Shown here in pieces: positions 9,530 through 20,960 of a DNA stretch of 64,000 nucleotides; within the stretch, counting starts at the first letter, position 1; every line of letters starts with the position of its first letter. The DNA comes from Eurosta solidaginis (Eukaryota; Arthropoda; Insecta; Diptera; Tephritidae). The translations under genes and the position numbers were made by a program. The notes beneath the pieces are model-generated. The model made no database searches. It was given only the letters and a program-made list of their open reading frames with translations, and was not told the DNA's origin. The DNA lies in assembly GCF_040869045.1 (NCBI RefSeq), contig NC_090319.1:379207601-379271600 (forward strand). Reading direction: 5' to 3'.

Positions 9530-10445
9530 GATGAAATAGAGAGAAACGATTTGGATGGAAATCGGAAAAGTAAAATGAACAAGAGGAAGATGGAGAGTGA
9601 GAGTAAAAGTAAAAATAAGGTTAATAGTTTGAGAGTGTTAATGGGTGTTAGACTTGGACAAGACAAGAGCGGGGAGAGTGAGAGAAAAAGCGGGAAGATT
9701 TGCGGAAAAATTAAAAGGATAGATAGGAAAATGGAATGAGCCGATTAAGATAAACTAGAAATTGCAGAGCGTAGAGTGAATAGGAGAAGAAGCAAATTAA
9801 ATGGAGGAGAAGCACATTGGTATATAGAGAAATTTAAATTAATGTATGATGAGTTTCATCACACGGCTGGGAGAATTTCATGGTTGTCTAAACGTTTCTA
9901 AGTTAGCGAGAGTTGTTTAAAAAAATGTCTGATAAGCCTAACTTTTATTTGCAATCAGGTCACAAGTTATACTCCCAGATTTGTTGAAGCATCGTCGCTG
10001 TAAACCTTCTGCCTCCGCACAATGGCATTTTTGCATTATTAAGACACGAAAAATTAATAACTCACTGAAAAATGAATATATTTCATAGAAAGCAAGTGTA
10101 TAAGTTTGTATGCCTTACCCCCGGCTTTATCCTTTTGCTTTTGGCCAGGTTGTGCAACCCACACCTCACACAACTACCTTTTTTGATCGTCATTATATCA
10201 AAAGGGGGAACTACGGGGATGAAGAATCAATTAAGATATATATAATTATATCGAAGTATTGTAGAAATTCAAAAATTATTGTGGTACAGCGTGGTTCAAA
10301 CTTTTGGCAGGCTTTTCTTTTCACGGTTTTATATATTTTCAGAACAAATATAATACACATAAATGAACTCACAATTTCGTAAAAAATATTGAACCAAAAA
10401 ACTACTGAACACTTGAAAAACAATATAATTACATCTCGATTTTAA
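9530..10445. other. No gene seen; purine-rich patch at 9530-9830
   Basis: The first ~300 bp are strongly purine-biased on the plus strand (GAGAGTGAGAGTAAAAGTAAA style). The remainder is AT-rich and unremarkable. The frames 9551-9739 and 10110-10382 show no domain. Confidence 0.5.
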
Positions 10446-11243
10446 ATGACCAAAAAATGTTTTAGCTTTTGTTTCACCAAGTTTAAGTTGGCTGATCACT
10501 GCAGTGTATTCCAAGCGGAAATTGCTGCGATTAAGGATGCGGTGGATGGAATGCTATCCAGTGCTACCACGGTTAGGGAATTTAACATCTACTCTGATAG
10601 CCAATCGGCTATCAAGACCTTGAGCTCAACTACAGTGCGATCGAGGGTGGTCTGGGAGTGCCTGACCTCGCTTGCGATTGCATCGAATTATTTTACAATT
10701 AAGATTATCTGGGTCCCGGGCCATAGTGATATCCCGGGTAACTGTCAAGCGGATCTCTTAGCCCGCATCGGTACAACTGAACCGGATGAAGATGGCTGTA
10801 GGGACTTCGGGATCCCGCTGGCCACCTGTGGATTGCTCCTCCATAGCTGGGCCTCGAATCAGCTCAGCAAACGTTGGGCGGATACCACGTCTTGCAGGGT
10901 AGCAAGATCTTTCTGGCCGAAAGTGGATGGCAGGAGGTCTGCTGAAATAATTGGGTTCACTAAGGCTCACCTATCAATGGTCATTGGGGTTTTGACAGGG
11001 CACTGTCCCATGGGTATCCATGCGGTACGTCTCAATATACTGGAAACTCCATCCTGCTGCAGCTGTATGGAGGATGATGAGGTGGAATCACCAAATCACT
11101 TTATGCTTGATTGTCCAGCTTTTGCCAGAATTAGGCGAAAGTACTTCGGTCGCGACTCACTTGGATCTCCCGAGGATATATCCAAAGTTGAGATCGGTAT
11201 CATTCGGAGCTTTATCGTTGCTACCCAACGATTCTCTAAGTAG
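10446..11243 (+). pseudogene. LINE ORF2 C-terminus: RNase H domain and zinc-knuckle tail, 5'-truncated
   Basis: This is an open 265-residue frame, of which the part from about residue 15 on is LINE-derived. It has the RNase H motifs VFQAEIAAI (catalytic Glu), IYSDSQSAI (Asp) and WVPGHSDIPGNCQADLLAR (His/Asp). The first catalytic Asp (TDGS block) lies in the missing 5' part. The tail has LTGHCPMGIHAVRL and a CCSC...H...C knuckle typical of the end of ORF2 in R1/LOA/Jockey-type LINEs. RNase H removes the RNA strand during retrotransposition. The untranslated tail runs to about 11357 and ends in CCTAT repeats. The absence of stops suggests a relatively recent 5'-truncated insertion. Confidence 0.88.
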
Positions 11244-11454
11244 CTGGATCTAGGTCACCGTTATTTTTGGTGTATGTGGTATCACAACGGACCTTCGTGT
11301 TGTCCAAGTGAGCTATCCTTATCAGGGCAGCTACCACCTAACCTATCCTATCCTACCCTTCACCACAAAGTTTTATATAATTTTAAACTACGCGTTATTT
11401 CCTTTCCGTAAATTGTACTATTTAGCGCGTCATCAACAGCTCACAGTTTGACAG

Positions 11455-11640
11455 CAGATTATTCAATGTTAAGCTTCTCAGAGAAAATCCATCTTCCTTG
11501 CAGATACTTTTCGGAGTCGGCATAAAACATGTAGGTCCCGTCCCGCCAATTTGTAAAGAAATTAAAAAAAGGAGCACGACGCAAATTGAAAAAAAGCTCG
11601 GCCTCAATCTCTTTGGTGGTGAATCGTACCTAGTACTCTT
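11455..11640 (+). mobile_element. SINE-2 family, 3' part only
   Basis: It contains CGGAGTCGGCATAAAACATG, GTCCCGTCCCGCCAATTTGT and AGCACGACGCAAATTG, matching in reverse the middle and 3' parts of the copies at 12560-12895 and 27540-27895. The tRNA-like head is missing. Confidence 0.75.
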
Positions 11641-11668
11641 TTTTATATATGTACATATTACTACACCA

Positions 11669-11984
11669 AGGGGTTGTGTAGCGCAACATATAGCTTCTCC
11701 AACCCAATTGTCAACCTCACCTTCGAGCGGCGAATCCCGTTTCACTAACAGACGAGGCTCTGGCGACTCCAAGCTTCTGATGGAACTTGGTGGTGGGGAA
11801 GGAGGGATGGCCTGAAGGTTCAATGTGGCCATATAAATCGTTCCCGAGATGGTCGGGCCAGCACCTTAATGGTACTGTGTTACCGGAGCGTATCGGATCT
11901 GTATCCGACAAAGGACCATCACATCGATAACACTCCCCAAAGCCTTCGGGGAGTAACCTAATCGCTACAACAACAACAACAACA
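11669..11984 (+). mobile_element. SINE-1 family, 316-bp copy with 9-bp target-site duplication
   Basis: It runs from AGGGGTTGTGTAGCGCAAC to an (AAC)n tail and is flanked by ACTACACCA at 11660-11668 and 11985-11993. It is 5'-truncated relative to the copy at 9117. The hairpin CACTCCCC...GGGGAGT is just before the tail. Confidence 0.88.
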
Positions 11985-11989
11985 ACTAC

Positions 11990-12245
11990 ACCAGCCTCCT
12001 CTTTCTGCTCGATGAGTCTAACTATGACAGAAAAATGTTGGATATTGAGACCATATACCATAAATGCCGGGTTTTCGTATTACAATCCTGCCAGGTACTC
12101 TACCGCTAATTCATAATATTGTTTCAGATTGCCAATCTTCTCATTGGCGTTAGCAGTATGTTTCCATATTCCTCAATTTTGGACAATGTGATGCCCTGAA
12201 GATCCAGCCATTCATTTCCGTTGACTAAAACTTTTTCGTTTCCAC
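11990..12245 (-). pseudogene. Decayed coding remnant, protein not recognised
   Basis: Read on the minus strand from about 12240, one frame gives NEWLDLQGITLSKIEEYGNI. After a one-base shift it continues ANANEKIGNLKQYYELAVEY, then meets a stop, then gives YENPAFMVYG. The composition (amphipathic, mixed charge, few rare residues) looks like real protein with a frameshift and a stop. No family came to mind; it could be a transposon ORF1 or a processed gene piece. SINE-1 inserted next to its end. Confidence 0.35.
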
Positions 12246-12249
12246 TCAG

Positions 12250-12559
12250 GAAGAGGAAAAAGCCCCTCCCAAAAAAAGAAAATACAGACCTCAGGCTTTA
12301 TTTTTTTTCTGGTTACTTCATTTTGCAGAAAGGTATTAATGTAGTATTTTTTTACGATACTGAAAAAATCAATGCCGCAGATAAATCAAGAAGTTTGGGT
12401 ATTTTTAAATACGACTCTACTGTTTAATATTGCGTTCACATGTCTGGCTTATTGCATCATTGGATCTATCTTAAAAAGTTTTGATTTTTTTGCTTTGTTC
12501 GAAGTTTTATACCAGAAATCCCCTTGTCCTTTGGATGCAATGAAAGCGTCGTATAAATT
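12250..12559. other. Nothing recognised
   Basis: AT-rich sequence with A and T runs. The frames 12221-12427 and 12372-12788 run from here into the SINE and are not supported as genes. Confidence 0.5.
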
Positions 12560-12895
12560 TCAATATGCAAAAAAAAATGAAAGGCGCGCTAACCTCCGAA
12601 GAGATATTAGGCAGGGCTTCCCTTCCAATTTGCGTCGTGCTCCTTGTAAGTTTTCCTACGAATTGACTCCGAACGGCATCTGCAAGGCAGATGAGTTTTC
12701 ACTGAGAGCTTTTCGTGGTATAAATATACTGGGAGTGCTTTCCAAACACTGCCGAGGGGGGACCCCGCTAACACAAAATTTCTTCTAACCCAAAAACCTT
12801 GTTTCCAAAATTTGGATGTTGCTTTCCCGGGGCGTGAATCCAGGATCTTCGGTGTGGTATGCAGAGCACGGCGGCCGCCTCAGTATGTAGTTTAT
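12560..12895 (-). mobile_element. SINE-2 family (tRNA-like head), internally deleted copy
   Basis: Read on the minus strand it starts GGCGGCCGCCGTGCTCTGCA, then GGATTCACGCCCCGGG (degenerate B box), and ends near GGTTAGCGCGCC. Compared with 27540-27895 it lacks parts of the head and about 30 bp around the GTCCCG segment. Confidence 0.78.
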
Positions 12896-13904
12896 AATAA
12901 ACTTAAGCTTGAATACTTGTAAGTTTTTTTTTATATTTTAACAAACATTTCAATACTTTTCCACTGTTCATTGATATCGAGAATTATTTATGCAATAAAA
13001 GTTGTAGTAGCAAATGTTTCCAAACTTAAGGTTAAACAAAGCATGTCACTCCTTCCTACATGCAACCTTCAATGGAACAATCTAAGCATAACTCATAAGG
13101 TAAAGTTAAAATTATGAATTTTTCATTATACAGCGCAGCATATTTTACTAACAAACTAAAAGCAACATGAAAACGAAAACAGGTAACTAAGAAGCGAATG
13201 TTTTGCTAAAGAAGACAAACTAAACAAAGTTTTAAAACTACAATAAAAACAAACTTAGCAAAAAATATTGCACGATTTTAGTTATGTTTTGCATCCACGC
13301 ATATCATAAAATATTCAAAAACAAAAACAAAAAAAAAAAAAAAAAAAACCAAATTGTGACAAAAGTGCTTGGATATTTCACGCATAACCTTTGGTCGAAT
13401 TGGTGCTTTTGTCATGCATGTAAATGCACAAACAACATAATAATAACAAATGCAAGTCAACGTGGAGATACAGAATGTAAATAAAATAACAGCAACAAAA
13501 AGACATGCACAAATGTATCTACAATGCATTTTCCGTATGCTCTGCTATTCGTTTTAACATTTTTCTAAATTTAGGTTTTTTTTATTTTTTTTCTATGCAG
13601 TACGGAAGGAATGAAAAAAATTCAAAAAGTAGTAAACAACAACTATTTTGTGGAATATGGATATGTGCTAAACCTCGGCTCATCAAGGAAGGGTTTTGGA
13701 AGTAAAATTTGCTCCTTTTTATACGTCTTTGCTACTGGAAGTTTTGTGGTCGTACCAGAAACATTTACAATATTTAAATAAAAATTTTTCATATAGAGAT
13801 CCTCCCTGGGATATATATTTCCAAGTTTATGATGGTTATAATTTAAAATTAAGTGGGTGTGATCTTTAACGACTTTTCCTCAGATCCTAATATCTTATAT
13901 ATTA
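12896..13904. other. No gene seen; AT-rich unique-looking sequence
   Basis: It contains a ~28-bp A run at about 13322-13349 and otherwise shows no repeat or coding signature. Short frames (13284-13484, 13505-13705) are low-complexity. Confidence 0.5.
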
Positions 13905-15125
13905 CTAGCAGAACCGGCAGACGTTGTTCTGCCCTACATTTGGCCCAGCTGCATTCATTTTAAAAAGCTCTTTCCGTCTAACTCTGCCCTCCCCCACTTC
14001 TCTTTTTCCTAATCCTTTTATTCACTCCTCCTTCCGTCTTTTTCGCTTCATCTATCTCCATCTTCGTCTCATTCTATCTCTCTCTCAGTCTATCTCTTTT
14101 GTTCCAGTCCCAGTCCAAGTCCCACTCCGAGTCTCAGTCCCAGTCCTAGTCCTAATCCCAGTACCAGTCCGTCTCTGGTCCGAAAAAAGGATCGTAAACA
14201 CTAATAGGCAAATTTATATATCAAATTTCAGACAAATCGAATATGACGTATGTAAATAGGTATGTGGGTATTATTAATTCTTGTCTCTATTTCGGCTTCG
14301 TATGCATATTTATCAGTTTTGCCAGGTCGATGCGACTAAATCGAATATCACAATGAAAATTACTTTAGAGCTCTCAGCAACAGCTTTAATTTGTTATCCA
14401 TATTCTATTAACACATTCCCTGGTCCACGTTTGAACAAAATCGACCGACGCTTCTTTTCAAACACCGGCCAACTAACACACATTTTAGCCTTTCCTTTTA
14501 TATATGTGACCCGGCCTATGAAAAGGTGGCTTATGACTAAAAAACAATTTTTCCACTTCTTTTTCTGGTTTCGATAGTTTTTTTTATCTTTAACAGCTGT
14601 TTATCGCAATTTCTTTTTTAAGTCATAAGCCACCTTTTCATAGGCCGCGTCACATGTATAGATTTTTATTTTTCACACTTCACTATAATATTAAAACGAA
14701 ATGCAGATATTCATTGCTTTTGAAATTCGGCTTAAAAATTGCACATGGAACAACTAAAAACTCTCCTGAATTAAAAAAAAAATTTCATAGTACTTCTAAA
14801 TCGCGGGACCCCTCAGAAATCCCAGGTCCGGTGAGCTTTGGCCATTAGTGGTCGGAGTGCTTTTGTTTAGCTATATTTTGTTAAAATAATTTGTTAAAAA
14901 TAAACGATTGTGGGTACACAAATAAATCTATTTGCACTATTGTGAATATTTGATAGGAACTAACACTGCATTACTGACAGTTGCTAACATTCGCCAAATG
15001 GCAGCGCAAGCGCATGTAAGTTTATTGAAGTTTGATTGATAGAACAGCTAAAATCTGTTGATATTTTTTATGAGACTTTTATGTTTGTTGCGCAAGATGC
15101 GTATGGGTCCGGCTCATAATATAAA
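13905..15125 (+). mobile_element. ACTAGC-ended dispersed element with (CCAGTC)n tract; class unresolved
   Basis: It starts ACTAGCAGAACCGGCAGACG and ends near GGGTCCGGCTCATAAT; another copy at 56168-56400 (reverse) ends GGGTCCGGCTAGT. The two termini are imperfect inverted repeats (ACTAGCAGAACC against ACTAGCCGGACC). The CTAG|T at the 3' end could alternatively fit a Helitron end. Internally there is a hexamer-like CAGTCC tract (about 14105-14175). The segment 14660-14835 recurs at 28545-28700 and 14840-15050 recurs at 56190-56400. A MITE is nested at 14501-14660. No transposase is visible. Confidence 0.6.
14501..14660. mobile_element. 160-bp palindromic MITE with TATGTGACCCGG ends
   Basis: The arm TATATGTGACCCGGCCTATG plus AAAAGGTGGCTTATGAC (14501-14539) is repeated in reverse complement at 14621-14660. 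The spacer is about 80 bp. It is nested in the ACTAGC-ended element. The terminus resembles the MITE at 7739-8104, so both could be mobilised by one transposase. Confidence 0.85.
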
Positions 15126-15960
15126 GAAACATAATTTAAAAAATTTCAGAGTGAAACTTACGGCTTCTGATTTACAGCTGCAAAACTTTTAAAATTTCTT
15201 CTATTAAATGTGGGTGGTGCCACTCCCATTTTTATTCAGTTTTAAGTTTTCGTACTTTGCTACGCCACTTCACTACTGGTGTGAGATATATATAAGTAAA
15301 ATTTAGTTACATACCGCAAGGTTGTTGCATTGTTTGTTATTATTAGACTTTGAAAACATTTTTTTTTTAATTGCGCGTGGTCGGCACCCGTTTTCGTTAG
15401 TTGAGCAATGTTATTATATAAGAGTAAGGACAACGTCCATGCCAAATTCTCAATGATGTGCGTATTGCAAAATTAAAAATTTTCTTCCTCTAAATGTGGG
15501 CGGTGCCTATGCCCATTTGCAAAAATTTTACAAAGTTTCTTTTTTTCGTCATAAAATCAAGCAACGTATCAAGTTTCGTGACTTTATGAATGTTGAGTCA
15601 TGAATTAAGGCATGTTTGCCATTTTGCGAAATATCGATACCGATGTTTTTTAAAGTGGGTTTGGTCGCCAACCCATTCCATTTCTTTTCACGATGTTTAT
15701 ATATAATAATGAGGACGACGAATTTTTCAATATGATATCTTTAACAGATTTGGATTTACGGCTTAGAAATTTTAAAATGCTCTTCTTCTTAATGTGGCCA
15801 GTGCCACGCCCATTTTTCAAAATTTCTGTTTTTATTATAAAGTCAAACAACATATGAAGTTCTAGCACCTTCTATATCCTAGGTAATGAATTAATGCATT
15901 TTTCCAATATTTTGATGTCGGTTTTCTTAAAGGGGTGTGGTCGCGAGCTTATATGCTAAA
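15126..15960 (+). repeat. Diverged relative of the modular repeat: three ~290-bp modules
   Basis: GTGGGTGGTGCCACTCCCAT (about 15210), GTGGGCGGTGCCTATGCCCA (about 15496) and GTGGCCAGTGCCACGCCCAT (about 15792) recur at ~290-bp spacing. Each is followed by a CGTCATAAAATCAA-type phrase and a GTGG(T/G)TTGGTCG phrase. It resembles modules of copies 1-5 but lacks their ends. Confidence 0.6.
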
Positions 15961-15969
15961 TTTAATGGA

Positions 15970-17470
15970 GCGAAGATAGACGCATATGCAAACGACGCCA
16001 TAATTTCTGTATAAACGACGAAACACTAGAAGAGGCGCTGCGAAGGCTTTTCGTCTGAGCATCCAAAAGCAGTTTTACCGTAAACCCTAGTAAGACGCAG
16101 CTGATATTGTTTACTGTTTTGTTTTAAAAACAAAATACCACAGTTTCGACTGTCCACTGTAAATGTTATTTCCATCACTCTGTCTACGAGAGTCCAGTAT
16201 TTGGGTGTTGAGATAGATAACAAGCTAAGCTGGAAATCTTATATTGAATGTAGGGTCTAAAAAGCTTACCTAGCCTTCTAATCGTGTAAAAAAATCGTCA
16301 GCAGAAACTGGAGTTTAAAACCCAAACTTGTCATAGAATTTCATACGACCGTCGCTAGACCCACACTAATATGAGGAACTATAGCATAGAAGCCGGCCAT
16401 TGACAAGTAGTACAATATTGAAAAGATGACAAGAGTACAGGGGTTAGACCTCGGGAGGTAACTCATTCACTAAGGTCGTATCCAACTGATGAACTAAATG
16501 TGCTTCTAAGCCAGCTGTCACTGCACCTTCACATACGTGCAACTACAACTTGTAAGGCTGCAAGACATCTTAATTCCAAATATTGGAACCTGAGGCAGTA
16601 TGTCACATTAGTATACTTAGAAGGCCTCTCGGTGTGACACCATCATCAGCTTATCACACGCCATCACCAAATTTTGACAGGTGTCGTCAGATAAAGTTTC
16701 ACTAAAGAGAAGATTGGAAGGAGTTTGGGTGCACAGGCAGGTGCAGTTTGTGAGCAATTTATGGTGCCGCCGTCAGTTCGTCTTCCCAACTTTTGTAGTT
16801 TGGAAGGACTCAGGGAGGTGACGCGTGGTGTGCGTTTACTCAATTAGTAGCGCTCATGCCGCTTAGCTCTCCCATCATTTCGTCTGAGGTCGTCAGCAGC
16901 TATAAGCCGCAGCTATCTTCGCAAATATAACCCTTTTGTGGGTACATGGGCACAGGAACATTGGGTAAAGAGAATGCAGATGAGCTTTGCAAAGGCAGGC
17001 GACCTGACGAGATGCATCAGTCATATATATATATGACAAATTTAAAGAGTTAGCAATCTCCAACTTTTACTTCTCGAACACCTGAAAGATAAGCAAGCAA
17101 AACTGGCCTAGTGTCGATAGTAAGAAAACAGAGGAACTACCCAATAGATCAAGGCTCAGCCTGAATTGTGAGAGAATGACGATTTGCAGGAGCTTCAGCG
17201 AGGAAGATAGCAATAAAATTGTCTCGCACTTCCTCCAACCTCCAGTTCACACTAGGCTTTTATCAATGGACAGCTAGATAGTAAAAGATATCAACAGGTT
17301 CATTGTTCGCCCTAATTGGTTTAAATGGAACTCCGACTAGCCATACTTAAACAGCTGCAATTGGTAGCAGGAGAATGTTTTTGGTGAAAAACCAATATTC
17401 CCTCTGACTATTTTTCAATCTGCAGCCTTGGCTTTCAAGTATAAGAGTGGGTTAAGTAAAGCTGTTGGCT
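15970..17470 (+). pseudogene. R1/LOA-like LINE ORF2 relic (RT palm to C-terminus), many breaks
   Basis: Fragments in shifting frames can be read in order. RT motif C is DAYANDAII, where the canonical YADD has become YAND. Next come NDETLEEALRRLF and FTVNPSKTQLILFT, then VQYLGVEIDNKLSWKSYIEC (thumb region) and KAYLAF. An RNase H-like LLWVHGHRNIG follows near 16930, and a C-terminal FIVRPNWFKWNSD near 17310. Stops and frameshifts are frequent. A second, similarly decayed copy of the same family is at 61395-62420. The mutated catalytic Asp and the breaks make it non-functional. The 3' end is placed near 17470 by loss of similarity. Confidence 0.8.
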
Positions 17471-18639
17471 GTTTAAAACAGCAATAACAATACTTGGCGC
17501 TTTTAAAAATCTTTCTTTCTTACTTTCTCCCCAGTCAATTGTTGAGTATTAATCAGAAATCACTTTCACTAACTATATAAAAGAATGACCTTGCACCAGG
17601 TTTCATTGCATGTATAGTGTTGTTCTGCTAGCATTAGTGTTGGGGCTTTGCGTTGTTAATTTTTTTAAATTTCGTTAAAATTTTTTTTCTTCTGTAAGTA
17701 CGGATGCAGGCATTTAATACGCTTATTGCATGACTTTTTGTACATACCCAAAAATCCTTCCTGCTCAAAGATTTCCCCTCCAATATTACATGTGTCCAAG
17801 ATGTTTACATATTACTCTTACATGTCGGAAAATGCAACGTTGACGTTGTCACTCCAATTTTATATATATATGTGTATGCACAATGAGAAAGTAGTGCTCG
17901 TGAAAATATATGCTAAGTCGATCGATCGTTGGATGCATTACCAGACGGTCCAATGGTCTGGAAGGCTGGCAGTCATTGGTTAGTGTCAACCGTCAAAATT
18001 CAGCTCAAGAAGCTCAGCTGCAACTTTTTCTTCGTTGCATTGACGCCATTTTAAATCTCTTAACAAAATATTTACATAAAAATTTATGAATGTAGATGTA
18101 GGTGAGTGTTAGTGTGTGTGCATGAAAAATTCCAGTCATGTGCCCAAAACTAAACCCTGCATTATTCATGAAATGATAAGATGACTTTGTGGTGCTGCAC
18201 GTACAAGGTTAAGCACTTCCATTGCACACGCAAATACGTTTACATGTATATGTGTATGGGTGTCAAAATGTAAATGTGCTGTGTATCTTGCAGCAAGAAT
18301 ACTTTTGCATTACCACACACTTCCTAACATTTTATGCAATCACACTTTTGCTGCATTTTCGCTTTACATTACATTTTAACTCTTCGCGTGTTTCTTACAC
18401 CTCGCTGTAATTTGTATTCTCTTTCTTCGTTTGTTGGGTGATTTTTCAAAAGTTTTTTTGTTTTTTTTTTTCTTCTTCGTGTTAGTTACAGCTGAAATTG
18501 TAAAAAATTGGGTTATATCATTTCGGTTTCTCACATTTTGGTGATAAATTTAAAATTAGGTAATTTGAACCAGATAATACACCCTATCTGTGAGCATCCT
18601 TTTATAAATTATTATTATATCAAATCAAATAAGGTTTTA
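17471..18639. other. No gene seen; transposon-poor AT-rich sequence
   Basis: There are short TATA and TATG runs around 17862-17880 and 18240-18260 and a T-rich patch at about 18455-18475. Nothing coding or repeated within the window was recognised. Confidence 0.5.
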
Positions 18640-19660
18640 ATTTTAAATTAAACTGGGCCATTTAAGGCCACAAAAGTGATATTCAGGGGCATGCTGCAAG
18701 ACGGGATATTGTCACCTCTGCTATGGAAAATGGTCATCAACCACCTACTAAGGCGGTTCGTTGTAGAACCTATTAAGCTAATGGCGTATGCAGATCATAT
18801 TGCAGTGTTTACAACAGCTGGGTCTTCGATGGATCTAGAGCTTCGGGATATATATATTAGGGCGTGTCGATTTGTGCGGAGGCAAAAAATCGCCCATTGC
18901 TCTGTGAAAATCATATTCTATGGATCAAAGTAAGAAACTTAGCCGAAGGAACCATACCTCTAAAACGAATTCTGATGTCCCCTCTCCACCCAATTTTGGT
19001 CGAACTTTTTTGTAGGGGCAAATTTTGAAAAATCCCACTTTGACCCATTTAGAGTGCTCCAATCAAGTCCAAATATATGACCTACCCCCACTAACTTTGG
19101 TGGCCCGACCCACCGATGCCAGTGGCACACCCCCTGAAACACTCTAAATGGGTCAAAGTGAGATTTTTCTAAATTTGCCACTACAAAAAAGTTCGACCCA
19201 AATTGGGTGGAGGGGGGACATCAGAAATCGTTTTAGAGGTATGGTTACTTCGGCAAAGTTTCTTATTTTGATCCCTAAAATACGATTTTCACAGAGCAAT
19301 GAGCGATTTTTAAATCGACCCGCCCTAATATATATATATATATATATATATCTGAGCATAAAATTTTGAGCGTCAACGCGGAGAAGACGAATATGATCTT
19401 GTTTACTAAGAGTTACAAGGTCCCAAATTATACTAGACCTAAGCTAGGAGGCAAGACCTTGGAGTAAAAACTTTGCACAAAATATCTAGGAATTATTCTA
19501 GACAGTAGTCGTGGGAGCTCAACATGGAGGCGAGATTGACGAAGGCCTCTACGGTACTTTATGTCTTGAACACAGACTATACGGATATAGTAATGTAGCG
19601 TCATAAAATATTGGGCAGACAGCCAAGGTGTGCTTTTAATTAGTAACCAAAGTCCTAACA
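18640..19660 (+). pseudogene. LINE reverse transcriptase fragment split by a foldback element
   Basis: Before the insertion the frame reads GMLQDGILSPLLWKMVINHL (motif B; canonical GxPQGGVLSPLLW), then LMAYADHIAVF (motif C with the second Asp changed to His). After the insertion, from about 19352, it resumes as LSVNAEKTNMILFTKSYKVP, a stop, then KYLGIILDS. This is the order of R1/LOA-type RTs. The His substitution, the stop and the insertion make it dead. It is a different family from the copies at 15970 and 61395. Confidence 0.82.
18857..19328. mobile_element. Foldback MITE inserted in TA-repeat within a LINE
   Basis: The left arm (18857-19062) starts TTAGGGCGTGTCGATTT; the right arm (about 19132-19328) ends AAATCGACCCGCCCTAA. 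The arms are ~200 bp around a ~70-bp centre. They include GACCCATTTAGAGTG and its complement. Flanking bases on both sides are TATATATA, with the right tract (19329-19351) longer. The subterminal GTCGATTT is shared with the foldback at 6531-6961. Confidence 0.88.
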
Positions 19661-20345
19661 ATTTGTTATCGGATAACTTAGCGGATATTTATTGGTGGGT
19701 TATGGACGTGTTATCTGTTTCTTATCGACGAGTTATTGCTTCAATATCGGTGAGTTCTCGCCGAGATATAGATGGTTTATGAACTCGCTATCTATAAGAA
19801 AGTTTATCAAAGCGTTAACGATTCTCTACCGACGAATTATCATTGTTTTATCGAAAATTTAGCATCAAAAAGTTATCCAAATTAAAAGATTTTATATATT
19901 TTCGAAAAGCTATCGATTATTTATCGAAATTTTATCAAAAAGTAAAAGCTTTTTTAACGAATGTTATTGTTTTATTATCAAAAATTTATCGATTCCTAAG
20001 CAAAAGATTTACTATCGAAAAATCATAGATTTTTTATCGAACAGTTGTCGGTATGTTGTCACAAAGTTGTCAAATTTTTGAGGAAGGTTTTCAGTTTACC
20101 ATCAAAAAGTTATAAATTTTATATCAAAAATTATCCAAAAGAGGCGTTGCCAACATTTAATCGGCTTGTTATCGTTAGTTAACAACAACTAATCAGTTTT
20201 TTGTAAAATAGATACCGATAATACTTCAATATAAAATCAATTGTCTCAACTGCACCCCATCCTTCAACTAGCCGAGAAGAAAATAGTGAGAAGCAAGATG
20301 ATAAGTTTGCGATAATAATTTACTATCGATAATAGGCAAATAATA
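19660..20345. repeat. Degenerate TTATCGA-rich repeat
   Basis: Short units built on TTATCGAAAA, TTTATCAAAAAG and ATCGATT recur every ~25-35 bp, most regularly at 19830-20130. They decay towards both edges (TTATCGGATAAC at the left, TTACCGATATC at the right). No protein is supported; the frame 19843-20028 is the repeat translated. Confidence 0.65.
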
Positions 20346-20587
20346 AAACAATTACTTGTCGGTGTCGTTTGTTACCGATATCAAGCGTACGAATTTCTGA
20401 ACAACATTATGGGTTTCTAGTAAAGTAAACTTTGTTTTGGCTTAACTTCATCCCCTGGGCGACCGCTAGTTATTTTCAAAACATTAGTTTTCTACACGCA
20501 CATCTCTTTGTTTACATAATGAACTTCACAAGTACTTGAACATCAGCTTTTTTTTTTAATCTCTAGTATTTTTGCTTCTGCGTACTT

Positions 20588-20960
20588 TAGTCGCCTCTTA
20601 TGACAGAGATATCTACCGAGGAAGAATTCAAAGTATCTTAAGCCGCTGAAGTTATCGAAACTGTGCTGTTGTTATTGTTGCTGTAGAGTTTAGATATTCC
20701 CGAAGGTTTTGGGGAATGTTATCAATGTTATTGGTCCCTTGACGGATATAGATCCGGTAAGAAGCACCTTTAAGGTATATGACCGACCATTTTAGGAACG
20801 GTTTAACTTATATGACCATATTAAAACTTCTAGGCCAACTCACCATCCACCTTGGCTTTGCCAGAGCCAGGGCTGCAAGAGAAATAGGATTCGCCAAGGT
20901 GAAGTTGCCAATTAAAGCTTTATAACTATTACGCGGGCAGCCCCTTGGAAGGCTTGCGCA
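20588..20960 (-). mobile_element. SINE-1 family, two joined partial copies
   Basis: On the plus strand AGTCGCCTCTTATGACAGAG (reverse of the head of one copy) is followed at 20664 by GTTGTTATTGTTGCTGTAG (reverse of an (AAC)n tail). The body of a second, diverged copy then continues to about 20960 (GATATAGATCCGGTAAGAAG and so on). Confidence 0.72.

Noticed and set aside
13924..14259. 111-residue frame rich in Pro, Ser and Val
   Set aside because: It reads through the CAGTCC repeat of the ACTAGC-ended element; no independent support.
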